Part shown: positions 33,560 to 46,000 of the stretch, piece after piece
How positions within the stretch are numbered: position 1 is the first letter of the stretch
How the letters are laid out: every line of letters starts with the position of its first letter
DNA from: Lytechinus variegatus
Lineage: Eukaryota; Echinodermata; Echinoidea; Temnopleuroida; Toxopneustidae
Direction of reading: 5' to 3'
NCBI RefSeq assembly: GCF_018143015.1
Contig: NC_054746.1
Span: 18,095,532-18,159,531, forward strand
Length of the DNA: 64,000 bases
Position numbers and translations under genes: made by a program
Notes under the pieces: generated by a model
What the model was told of the DNA's origin: nothing
The model's database searches: none
Seen by the model: only the letters and a program-made list of their open reading frames with translations

Positions 33560-33816
33560 CAACTCGGCCCCTTTTCAGAGGCGGGGCCGCGTTGTCTTCG
33601 GGTCCGAGTTGGAAACGTAAATAAGGGGATTCCCAGCTTCAAGTTCTCTCTCTTCTTCTCTCTCTACTACTCCTAGCTCCCCGGCCGGCCGCGCCGGCGC
33701 GGCCTCGACCTCTCGATCATCGGGATCAGGATTCATTGACTGATACTCATTTGAGTACAAGCCTGGCTCGGCCTGCCGTATGTTTAGTTGATTTCGTCAT
33801 AAATTGCAGCAAGTTC
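33560..33816 (+). promoter_or_regulatory. TDP1: CpG-rich 5' region of TDP1
   Basis: The only strongly GC/CpG-rich patch for several kb (for example ccggccggccgcgccggcgc near 33680), directly before the first TDP1 ATG. Probably promoter and 5' UTR. The transcription start is not visible; no TATA box is obvious. Confidence 0.45.
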
Positions 33817-33867
33817 ATGGCAAATTTAGCTGATGATGAGGATCTGGCTCTGAAACTGCAACAGCAG
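33817..33867 (+). CDS. TDP1: TDP1 coding exon 1
   Basis: Seventeen codons beginning [17 protein letters not shown] and ending in phase 0 at CAG|GTATTA. It joins in frame to YDMEEER of exon 2, giving one continuous acidic/leucine helix that resembles a ubiquitin-interacting motif. A possible acceptor (ttgcag at 33804-33809) lies just before the ATG, so a non-coding 5' exon may exist upstream. If this exon is skipped, M20 in exon 2 is a fallback start. Confidence 0.75.
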
Positions 33868-36191
33868 GTATTATTTATTATTCATACATAGATCTCCCTG
33901 AATTTCGTGATCGTGGTAAGCTTAATAAGCCAGCGTCAGAGCTGGGCCTGGGTTACGGCATCAGCAGTCCAGCCCGCGGTTCGTGTTATAATTATCTCCG
34001 GTTCGTGTTATCTCGGCACTGACTGCAGCTGCCATGGCTGCCAGGTCCCAAAAATCATCCAAGTGAAATTCATGACTAGAAAGTTCAGAGAGGTTCTTAT
34101 GATAAGAGTTTTGTTCCAAGGATTGAGCTAAATAAATCCACTTTTGACTTTAAGTTTAACTTTGTCTTTGGTCATGTTGTTGGTATCCTTCTGTAAATCA
34201 AGCCAGGATTTTTAATTCACCACGAAAATAATGAATTTAAAAAATTCTTTAAATATTGATAATGAATGCTAGATATTTTAAATCATGATTTAATTAATCT
34301 AAGATGATAGTACTATCGGCAAGACTTCCATATGTCATGTATGTCCCCTCCACTAAAATTGAAAAAAAAAATATGGAGAAGGTTTATAAAGAATTATCTA
34401 ACACATATCTAAGATTTAAGAAGGAAAAGTCGGATACATACCAAAATATGGCTTTATTCCGTCAAAAATTTGAGTGTGTGTAATTCCCAATGGCATCGGT
34501 TTATTTAGTCAGAAAAATAAATACCCAATACTCTTGGAGAGTAGACTAGTCGTAATATCGGTTGATATTACGACTAGTAATATCAACCGATAAAAGGAAA
34601 CTTAATATTCTCAGAAGCCTTACTGGAACTTCATTTGGAAGCTCCTCCAAATCCCTCCTCATTGTTTATAGGGCAATAATAAGATCGCTAATGGATTATG
34701 GGTGCGAGGCCTATGATAGTGCATCCCAAACAATGAAAGCAAAATTAGATGCAATTCAATATCAAGCATTAAGGATATGTGTTGGAGGGCTCCCTCTTAC
34801 CTCACTAGAAGCCCTGCAGGCTGAACTCGGGGAAATGCCCCTCGACCTGAGAAGAAGAGTACTCACAGATAAGTTCAGAACAAAGATTGAAACACATGAA
34901 GACCATCCAATTTTGCTTAATATAAAACCGTGCTGGCAATTCGATTTATCCAAAACTCAAAAAAATAATAAACCTTTTGGAATCAGAGCGGAAAAAATAA
35001 ACTACTCTGTAGAATCATATAAATACGCTTTTCCTCCTTGGCTTTTTCAACGCCCGAAGGTTTCAGTAGAACTGAACAAGGAATTAAATAAACATGACCA
35101 TCCTTTATACCAAAAACAAAAGAGCCTCGATCTTATTAACTCAAAATGGTCAAATCAACTCCATATTTACACAGATGGATCCAAAGAACCCGTCACTGGA
35201 GCCTGTGCTTCCTCCTTTTACGTTCCAGCTTTCCATTACTCCCAGTCTAAACGCCTCACTGATTATACTTCATCATATAGAGCTGAATTAGCAGCAATTA
35301 TCTTAGCCCTCAACTGGTTAGAAAATATTGATGTATATGTAGGAGTAGTAATATTTAGTGACTCATTAAGCTCCCTCGTAGCAATATCAGAACAAAAAGA
35401 AGTACCTTTTGTCTCGGAAATTCTTACCCTATTAACAAATTTAACATATTTAGGCATAGATATAAACTTTGAATGGATCCCCAGCCACTGCGGTATTAGT
35501 GGAAATGAGATGGCGGACATGAAAGCAAAAAATGCATTGCAGAAAAAATTGAAATCAACAACAAATTATCTTTAACAGAAATAAAACATCTCATTTTCAA
35601 AAGATACAATCTAGAATGGCAAAAAAGATGGAATGAATCCCACAGCCTCCTCAAATTATACCATCCCACTGTTAATTCTCCCTTTTTCTGTTCCCTAATT
35701 AGATTCCACGAAACCATTATCCACAGACTCCGTTTTGGTGTAATAGGATTGAACTACGATTTAAAAAGACTTAATATACACCCCACGGGACTTTGTGATA
35801 CATGTAGGCCTAACAAATTTGAAACAGTTGAGCATTTCTTAATCGAATGTCCCAAATATATAATAGAGAGGGCCATGCTACTTACAGAAACAAATCTTTC
35901 AACCTCCCAAAAAATAATGGATCTCTTAAAGAGTACTAAAGTAGAAACCCAATCTGCACTGGTCCGTTTCGTTCTCAGAACGAAACGACTATATAAAGTC
36001 TGAATAAGGAGGAAGAAAGGAGACTTTTCTCCTTCTTTCTTACCCTTGGCTGATTATCCGAGTTTTTTTTTTTTTTTTTTTTTTTTTTTGATTTGGTGAT
36101 TCGCCAGGGGGACAGAAAGGAGATAAGGATGAAGAGAAAATTTTCGTTGTTAATTTGATGGTTTGTTTAGTTCTATTTTCATTTTTTTTTT

Positions 36192-36222
<31 letters not shown>

Positions 36223-37061
36223 GTTTTTTGCACTTTGCACTTTCATCCAATACTTTAGTTTCGGTTTCCCGAAACCTGGAGTTTTATCAGGCCACAAATC
36301 CAGTTTACTTTTGCTTTTTCTGTTGCAGCTTACTGTAGCAGAAGAAAGAATCAGAACGTAATCAAAAGAAAAATAAAAAAAAATAAAAAAAATAAATAAA
36401 AAAAAATAAATTAATCTTTTTAAAAAAGGAAGGGAAACAAAAAAGAAAAGAAAAAAAGAGAAAAGAAAAGAAAAGAAAAGAGAAAAAGAATTCATGAAAA
36501 GAAAAAAAAAGAAGAAATATAAGAAGAAAAGCAAAGAAAACAGAAGAAAGAAAAAAGAAAAGAAAAGAAAAAAAAGAAGAAAAAAAAGAAAAGAGGAGAC
36601 AAAAAGAAAAGAAAGAAAAATAAAATGAAAAAGAAAAGAAAAAAGAGGGAAAAAAAGACAAAGAAAATAACAAAAGAAAAGGAAGAAAAAAAAAGAAAAA
36701 AAAAAAAAAAAAAATTAGAGAGAGAAGGAAAAAAGGAATGGAAAAAAATATATAATAAGCTACTGAAAATGAACTAAAGCTGTGGCAAAAATAGTCAATC
36801 CTGACTGGTTGCCAACCAAGGAAAGAAGAAGAAGAAGAAGAAGATAACCGTAATGAAAACCATTTTTCCAACAATTCCTGCTAGCTCAGTGAGTAAGGTG
36901 ACAGACTGGAGATGCTTCGTTCTGCAGCGAGAGGTTTGAATCCAAGTTCCCACCGGAAGTAAGAAGAAAAAAAAGAAGAAAAAAGAGAATACAGAAGGGG
37001 GTTTTGGAGAAGTATTTTTTAAAATTAGTGGAGGGGACATATGGAAGTCTTTCCGTACTAT

Positions 37062-37092
<31 letters not shown>

Positions 37093-40000
37093 CCTTATTA
37101 CCAGATGTACTGGAAAATGCAGAGCGCTGCAGCCAAGTTTCCAGGTCTAGCTTTCGTCCAAGGCCAAGCTCAATCTTCTTTCACAAGTATAATATACCGG
37201 TATGTGTGACAGTGTCTAGTGAACATGATGATGGTGCATTTGCAATCATGTCAAATCAATCCCAATGGTAACTGTACCATTCTCTATTCCAGAAGTTATC
37301 AAGCCTGGCTTTGAAGGAGCTTACAGATGGAGCAGAGACAACTTCATTTGGTAGCAAGTTCCAGTCGTGTACTATTCTTGCTCCAAAGGCATTTGCTCTT
37401 ACATCCAGTCTATTTTTTTTCTTGAAGAGTTTAAATAGGTGACCTCGAGTTGCCTCAAGAGTAATAGACGAGAAGAGCATATCCTTGTCAAGCCAGTTGA
37501 TTCCATGCATTATTTTATAAGTCTGGATCATGTCACCTCTTCTCATTCTGTATTGCAGGGATGGTAGAATTTTTATATATGATATAGCCTATGGTTTGAA
37601 CTACCCCCTATCGACCACCTAATTCTTGTCGCGGTGGCGAAATATTTTGATTCTTCCAAATCAGTGCTATGATGTCAACATGCTAGTCTCACTACTACCA
37701 CTGCGAGCTCTGGCACATTATTCGACAATTGACGACGGATATTTGTTTTAAAGCCGTTTATCAGATTTCTTGGTATGAACAACTGTTTACCGGGGGGGGG
37801 GGGGTTATAGTCAAACAATTTTGATAAATTTTTACCTTTTCCCCTTCTCTTTCGTAAAATGAATTCTTACCGTTCGTATGGACACTGCGCCTACTCTCCC
37901 GCGTGTATCGTTTGTAAATAATTTCAATGCGTGCAAGGTGGTCGGTTTCAAAAGAGGTGGTCGATATGTGGTGGTCTCACTATATCTAAAAAAAGTAGCA
38001 GTGGCTAAGGGCCTAACTTAGCCACTGCTGTTTTATTTTGATATATATCATATATATATGATTGGCTAAAACCATCTTAGTTGGATTAAATCATGATTTT
38101 AAAAATCTAGCATTCATTATCACTTTTTAATGAATTTTTGAAATTCTATTTTTCATGTATTTAGCTCCTTTTGGAACAAAACACATGAATATGGCTAGCA
38201 GAACATATTTCACATCTTTTCTCAATGTTTATCCATTGAAAATTACTAAAAGAAAAAAAAAAGATATTTTGTCATCTTTTCAAAGGACATCAACTTTTCG
38301 ATATCTAATTCCTAAAGGAGCTAAATAAAAAAAAATTCATAACAATTTTAAAATTGTGTTATTTTCAGCAAAATTTTAACCGATGGTGTAAACTTGTATC
38401 CACAACATGTACCTAAAATAAGAATGCATAACTTTATGTAAAATGGGAAAATATCAGATTTTGAATAACCATGTAGTGGATTTTGCTCCGTTTGGAACAA
38501 AACTGTTCTGGATTTAACTCCTTTTGGAACAAGACTCAAATTTGCAATCTGTGTTTACCAACCTTTCCAAAAAAATTCAAATGCGGTATGTTGCATTTGA
38601 TTCCCATGTCAAAGACACATATATTTGTGTCAAAAATCAATTTTGGATCTCCTTTTAGAATCAAGCTCTTCATAGCTTGATGCGGACCAACTCATCTCTT
38701 TTCATTCGGTAAATTCAAACGCATGACCTGAATTCTGAATTGAAAGAAAAATTCTTTAAGACTTTACAGTGATAACAAATTCATGAAATTTGATGTATAG
38801 ATCTAGATGTATTCATCAAATTTCATGGTTTGTTTTATTTAATACTAGCTATTGGCTCTGTTCCTCTCTCTTGCAGTATGACATGGAGGAAGAGCGAGAA
38901 CACCAAGACTTAATGATGGCCAGAGCTTTAGCCGCTGGACATGATATATCCGATTCAGATGATGACAGACCTTCAACAAATAAAAAATCAAGCTTTCTAT
39001 CTGAACATACTGTCAGCGACTCAGACTCTGATGCCACGTACATTGAAGACGAAGATGTGTTAAACACCAATGACAACCATCCGACGACGAGACAAGCAAA
39101 GCGGAAACTGGAATCCGATTCGGATTCAGGCCCACAAAATGAGGATGAAGATCGGAGAGGAAAGAAGAAAACTGGAGTAAAAACTAAATCCCAGGAGAAG
39201 AAATCATTGATATCACAGTCCACAAAGAGATTGAAGAAAGAGGACACGGTGATCATCGAGGAAGGAGAAACCAGCATGCCCCGTGGGTCGAAAGAGGAGT
39301 GCCATTATGGATCCAAATGCTACAGAAAGAACCCTTCTCATTTGGAAGAGTACACACATCAAGGTATTAATAGAAATCATGATTTTAGAAAATGAAAACA
39401 AATAAGTTATACGCAAGGAGAGGGGAGAGGCAATTGCATTTGCAATGGGTCTTTTGATTGGCAAGCAAAATATGAACGATCAGAATGATAAAGCATTCTT
39501 TTAAATGTTTGCATCTGATATGAAAGATGATTGATGTGCAAGGTAAATAATTTTGACTCTTATCCCATACATTGTTGTCTTTTCCATATCCATCCCCATC
39601 TAAAAACAGGCAAGAAAAGCCCTGGAAAGCCTTCACCCAAGAGACAGAAATCAGAAGGAAAGAAATATCCACTGTCCTGTCCAGAAGCAATTAAGGAGTC
39701 ATCACCATATGGTTTCCTTCTCACAAAAGTTGAGGGGGATTGCGTCAACCTATAATAATCAGTATGCTGTGCATATCAAAGGTAAGATGATTTTTTTTAT
39801 GTTCATGTTCAAGAAATTTTCATTAAAATGGTTGCGTCCAGGGGAATACAAAATCAGATTGAATATTTTTTTGTCCTCCACTTATATCATATGTTTGATA
39901 GAAGTACTGACTTCAAGGCCTCAGGGTTGCTTTTATAAAGTTGACACAAAAAGTTATTATACATGTAGCTTTATGAATGTTACATGAGATTCTCAGTCTT

Positions 40001-43000
40001 TTGATTCGTATCAGGTAAGTTGTAATATGATTTTTCTAAATTTGAAATTATTGTTATAAAAAGCAATTTGAATACATAATTAATTGATTTGTCAAAAATG
40101 ATTAAATTCAATCCAACTTTCATTTGAAACGGGAAATGGATGAACTTTTTTTAATAAAGTACCACTTTATGCAAGCTTTCTTTTGGCATATTTGAACAAA
40201 AAATATGTGTACCAACTCTGCCAGATATTCTAGATCCGTGCATGGGAAAACTGGTGGAATCAGCTCAGTTCAACTACATGTTTGACATACCATGGCTAAT
40301 GAAGCAGTATCCAAGAGAGTTCAGGTTAGTATCCAAGCTGTTCAATGACTTTTCAGCTATATTTCTTATGCAGCATCTTAGAGAGGCAAGGATAATACAT
40401 GTAGTTGAGTAGTCATCTTGATGCAGATGAACTTTGGTGAGCACAGCATCCTTCCGGGGAATCATACCAAAAACTTAAATGAGCATTGTGTTTGAATTGA
40501 TGATGGAAATCACTTTTGAAATTACTGTGTGTTTTTAGTAGGACATCTGGAGTATTGCTTGCATATTTTGGTCAAGGTGTACTGGGTTTATAAAATTATC
40601 TGTTAGGGGGTTGACACAACAACGTAAACTGCCTGGCTGTTGATTTGGTTAAAAGGGGTAGTCGAGTGGTTTTCATACTGCCAAACCTAGCCTAGAGATT
40701 TCAAATGCATTAAGTGTTGTTTGCTAAATTTCTAAAGTTTGATTACATTCCAACATATTTGTTTGTTTGAATAATAATGAGATATAAATCTAGCATGACA
40801 CTTTTCCAAACCAGATGAAAATTAAAGTTGTCTCTATTGAAAGTTTTCTGCATAATACAAGCAATATACACGTTAAGAGAGCTGATGGTGCCACACAGTT
40901 CATTTGCATTTTTTTCTAAATTTTAAATATTTACACCTTTGTCCTAAAATATAAAACATGGTTTTACTCTTTACTGAAACTTGAAGACTCATTTTGACAT
41001 ATTGTGATTTTGTTCAGAGCTTCTCCATATCAAATCAATAAAAAACTTTTAAAAATAAAATAAAAAATGGAATGAATGATTGATTTAATTGTTTTAATCA
41101 TTTGTATTCTGATCATGATGTGCACTAAAATAACTTGTGAAAATAATTTAAACTTAATACCAATTCAATACATTTCTTCTTTGATATCCTAGTTAAATGC
41201 AATGCTACATGTTTTTTTACCATATTTGTTCAAAATTTTCAAATCAACTTGTTAAGGTGGAACTGATATCATTGTAGAATTTATGCATTGTGTCCATAAC
41301 AACATGAACCCTAAGTAAAGGGATCAGAAAATTGATCTCATCAGAAGCAGAGGATTCAGAAGGAGAGGAAAGAATTTTTTTTCCTGATCAATGGAAACTC
41401 AAAATCATGTAAATTCCTGTAATTTATTCTCTCTTCCAGAGATAAACCATTACTGATTGTACATGGAGAGCAGAGGGAAGGAAAAATAGCACTTCATGAA
41501 GCAGCGCATCCTTTCCCTAACATCAAACTATGTCAGGCAAGGCTTGATATCATGTATGGTACACACCATAGGTAAGATATAATGAAGAAATTGTTTCAAA
41601 ATGCTTGTATGTCCATCTGTAAGGAAGCTTCATGAAGATGTAATATGAAGCCTCCATATGGATTAGCATTTTTGGAATGGAAACCGTCAGAAGTTACTTA
41701 GAACTACATCCACTTCCAGTGGAAGTTAAAGGAGAATGAAACCATTGGAACAAGATAGCTTGTGTGAAAACAAACAAATCAAAGAAACAGATCAACAAAA
41801 GTTTGAGAAAAATCGGACAAATAGTGAAAAAGTTATGAGCATTTGAATATTGCGATCACTAATGCTATGGAGATAGCAAATTGGCAATGTGACAAAGATG
41901 TGTGATGTCACTTGTGAACAACTCTCCCCAATACTTTAGTATATATTTCACTTGAATTGCCTCTTATCACATCTATCCATAAATCATGTGTTCTTTCTAC
42001 ATGAGGGCATGTACTACATATTTATTAAGAATACATCATGGATAAAGAGTTTGTATCATCATAAGAAAAAGCAAATAGAGACCTTTTGAGGGTATTTTAT
42101 AGTCCACCAAAGGGAAAGTTGTTCATCAGTGACATCACACTTCCTTGTCGCATTGCCAATGGGAGGATCTCCATAGCATTAGTGATTGCAATTTTCAAAT
42201 ACTCATAACTTTCTCACTATTTGTCTGATTTTTCTCAAACTTTCCTTATTCTTATTCTTTGAATTTTCTGTTTCTACACAAGCCTATTTGTTCCAAAGGT
42301 TTCATTCCTCTTTAAGATATGGATGCTTCTGTAGGGACTAGTCCTAACTCCTAAACTCAATTTTTAACGAAACAATCAAATTTTAAGGGAAATTGTGTTA
42401 CCGATATGAAGGGACACTTACACAAAACTGCATGGTTTGGGATCTTGCCAGCATATGGTGCAGACAATTGGCACGCCGCAGTCTCATTTTTCATGTAGCT
42501 TCCTACTTTAAGTGCAGAGAGAAAATAAAATATTATAAATCAGCATGCTGCAGGATCCAGCTGATCAACCTAGAACTAAAATCTTTGTCAAACATCCCCC
42601 AGAAGTCCAGAAAATATAAGAAAATGACTAATAATAAAATTGTCACACTTGCCCATTCAAAGTTAAACAACATCAGAATCCTGCATTTCATTACAAGACC
42701 CTGTATTAAAAAGCATAGTGATTGATCAAGGGGCCGATTACTAGGATTAATTGCATTGTTTATTGTGTATGATCAATTGTAAAAATCGGCCCAACAATCG
42801 ATCATTAAGTTTTGTGTTATGGGGCCCAGTTCACTGTTGTTAACATGGACCACTGACATAATCTAATTTTTATTTCTCTCAGTAAGATGATGTTTCTTCT
42901 CTATGCCAATGGAATGAGAGTAGTGATTCATACGGCTAACATCATTGAGATGGATTGGCATCAGAAAACTCAAGGGTAAGCTAATACAAATTAATCTTAA

Positions 43001-46000
43001 TAATAATAAGAAGAATTATTCCCAACGGGAGCTTATTCATTTTATAAAAATACTCCTACTTTAGATGCACATGAATAGTGCCACAATGGATTTAAACTAA
43101 AAACTCAACATAGGCCTAAATATTTTCTATTTTGAGTGGAAATCGAGGGCAGTAGACACAAGTATACTCTGATAATGATATGAATGATGTTCTACAACCA
43201 TTTGTCAATTTTGTAGACTGGGTAAAAATAGAAATCATTAATCTTATATTTTTAGAGTATGTAATTTAGTAGTAAACAGGTTTGTTAAAATAAATGATTT
43301 TTTGTTGTTTTAATTTGATTGTTCAGAGTGTGGATCAGTCCTCTCTTCCCAAAGTTACCTTCAGCCAAACAGACAGCATCGGATGGAGAATCACCCACTT
43401 TCTTCAAAAGAGATCTACTAGCCTACCTTACAGCCTACAGAGCACCATCACTGCAGCCATGGAAAGATCATATCACTCAACATGACCTTTCAGGTGCAAA
43501 GTAAGTCTAAATTCTTTGTAATGTCTCATTTTTTTTATAATGACTTGCCAGCTGTGTTAACTAAAAAATGACAGATTTCTTTATCAGGATATCTCCTTGT
43601 CGAAGAGATTTCCAAGTTAGACTTTAATATCAAATTCATTGTTGTTTGCTAAAATTTAAAGCTGTTGTGAATGGATTTCCTACTTCCTTTTTTTGACAGG
43701 GTATTTCTAATTGCATCAGTGCCTGGCAGACATATTGGAGAATCCAAAGATAAATGGGGTCATCTCAAAGTCAGAAAGGTAAGAAAAGTCACATAATTCA
43801 ATAATTCATGATTCTTTGCATGTATTTATTCACTTATTATTTTTTTATTCAATTGTAAAGAAAAATTGTTAATGATACATGTTGACGTGTTAGGGTTTGG
43901 TCCCAAGACATTGGAATCATGTAGATTTTAGTGTATTTTTAATAAAAATAAATGAAAGATCCTTCATTTACCTACACTTTATTGTGTAATTTTCATATGC
44001 TTTCTACAGTGACCACCTTTTACAGTAGGCAATGGGTTGATACAAAGTTAAAGAAATACCCTCTGACTTTACCCCAAGTGAATATGTTTCGATGTCCTAT
44101 GTTTTCTCTGCCAGGAGCATGATGGATATGGGCAATTTACAAATATTCTTCTTAATGTTGTTATTATCAATTATAATCAATCTCAATTTCATCTGTTATG
44201 ATCATTCTGTTGCAGATTCTACGGCAGTATGGTCCAGACAAACATCTAGTCCAGGCTTGGCCTGTCATTGGTCAGTTTTCCAGTATTGGTTCTCTGGGTG
44301 CAGACAAGACCAAATGGCTGTGTGCAGAGTTCCTTCAAAGTATGTCAAGTGTCAAAGGTCAATCAGGGACATTCACCTCCAATGCTGATACAAGACATAT
44401 GAAGCTGGTAATTGCATGCTCTTTCCTAACTTTTGAGTGCCAAGAATATAGTGTGATTCTTATGATAATCGCTGATATTAATATTAGCAGCAAATCATGA
44501 CAGTTCACTTTCCCTTAATTTACAATATTTCAATCTTTTAATTAAAGTTAATTTTCAAAGGTAAGTTCAGGTAGTTAATGTCAGCAAGGCTTTTGTAGGA
44601 AAGCCTTTAAAAGTATCATAGATCTCGAACTAATAAGCTCTGACATAGGTGATGTAAACCACGCATTGTGGATGAATAGTGCCTTTTATTTATATGGGTA
44701 ACTGTTAAAAAAACTAAAATAATTCATTACCTGTGGAATATTACAAATCATAAATGAAAAACAAAAATCATTTAGAGTGAGTGAAGTATCATTAGGTAGT
44801 GTCAACCAAAAGTTTTCATAGCTTTAACTTATTTTTTCTCATCCCCCCCCCCCATTAAATTGTGTGGATTTTTTTTGTGTGATTTATTGACTGTGTGCAT
44901 GAATAGAAGAAAATGAAAAAAAAATAAGAAAAGATGATTATAACATCTATATAAAATGCTTGTTTGTAATCTATCTAATGCATTGTGAACAAACTTCGTG
45001 TTGGTTTCAGGACTAAGCATGGGTTCCCACAGTCTTGGATAATCCTGGAAAAATTTGTGGTCAAGGAAAGTTAGGGAATTTGGAAAGTTTATCAAAAGTC
45101 ATGGAAAAGTCATGGATTTGCATTTACCTCTTGGCTAAGGCAGCTTTCCAGTTTGTCGTGTTTCGCAACTCTATACTCTGTGATCATACTCTGGTATTAT
45201 AATTGGTGTTCATGATTTCCATTTTTCCCAGTTTTGTGACACCCCAAATTCTACATAACTCCCTGGACGACACGGGAAGTCATGGAGAGCAGTAGTTTAG
45301 TCATGGAATTGTTTTCAATTTTCTGTGGGAACCATGTAAGCTTTCCACCAACACATCTCATCCTGAATTGGATATCTTTTAAAATAATATTGATAATAGA
45401 AATAATATTGGATTTGTATAGCGCACGTGTCCACCTGGCTAGGTGCTCAAGGCACTCCTATATACCCCGGCTAAGCTAGTCTACCGATTCAGGTGCGTAC
45501 AGCTCTTTTAGGAATTACTTCCTGCCGGTACCCATTCACCTCACCTGGGTCGAGTGCAGCACAGTGTGGATAAATTCCTTGCTAAAGGAAAACACACCAT
45601 GGCTAGGATTCGAACCCATGACCCTCTGTTTGAGAAAGGAGAGTCAGAACCACTAGACCACGACGCGCCCAAATAGAAGTGTATGCTCTGCTCACAAAGT
45701 GAACATCTGTCTTTGATAATAGCCTTTATCTTTTGCTTGGTTTATATAGATCTACCCATGTTCTGATAATGTGCGAACAAGCCTTGAAGGTTACCCTGCT
45801 GGTGGATCATTACCATACAGTATACAGACAGCCAAGAAACAGCCATATCTTCACCAATTCTTCTTGTAAGCATTTTCTTGTTTTATCTCATAAATTTGTA
45901 TCCAGGAACATTACAAGTGAGCTTGCTATTGATATCTATCGTATGAACTAGATATTAACAATTGTAGAATTAATTTTTTTTGTGTATGTGTTATATAGTT

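Larger units (their letters stand above)
34562..36845 (+). mobile_element. 5'-truncated LINE with RNase H domain (I-group type)
   Basis: Open part 1 (34562-35575): end of the reverse transcriptase ([50 protein letters not shown]), then RNase H with YTDGSK (about residue 204), YRAELAAI (about 239), FSDSLSS (about 266) and [18 protein letters not shown] (about 305-322), so all acidic catalytic positions are present. The frame slips by one near 35540-35560. Part 2 continues to 36003 with [12 protein letters not shown] and [20 protein letters not shown], the CCHC knuckle typical of these LINE C-termini. The 3' UTR is T-rich then purine-rich and may end in the (GAA)n at 36825-36845. Sense orientation in TDP1 intron 1. 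RNase H plus CCHC places it among I/Ingi/Loa-type clades; exact clade unknown. Confidence 0.85.

Noticed and set aside
33575-33760. Charged minus-strand frame (MYSNEYQSMNPDPDD start) as first exon of the membrane-protein gene
   Set aside because: It overlaps the likely TDP1 leader, its bias comes from the CpG-rich patch, and no convincing phase-0 donor leads to exon A. Not excluded, but unsupported.
36040-37064. Phe/Ser-rich minus-strand frames
   Set aside because: Produced by A/G-only low complexity in and after the LINE 3' region.
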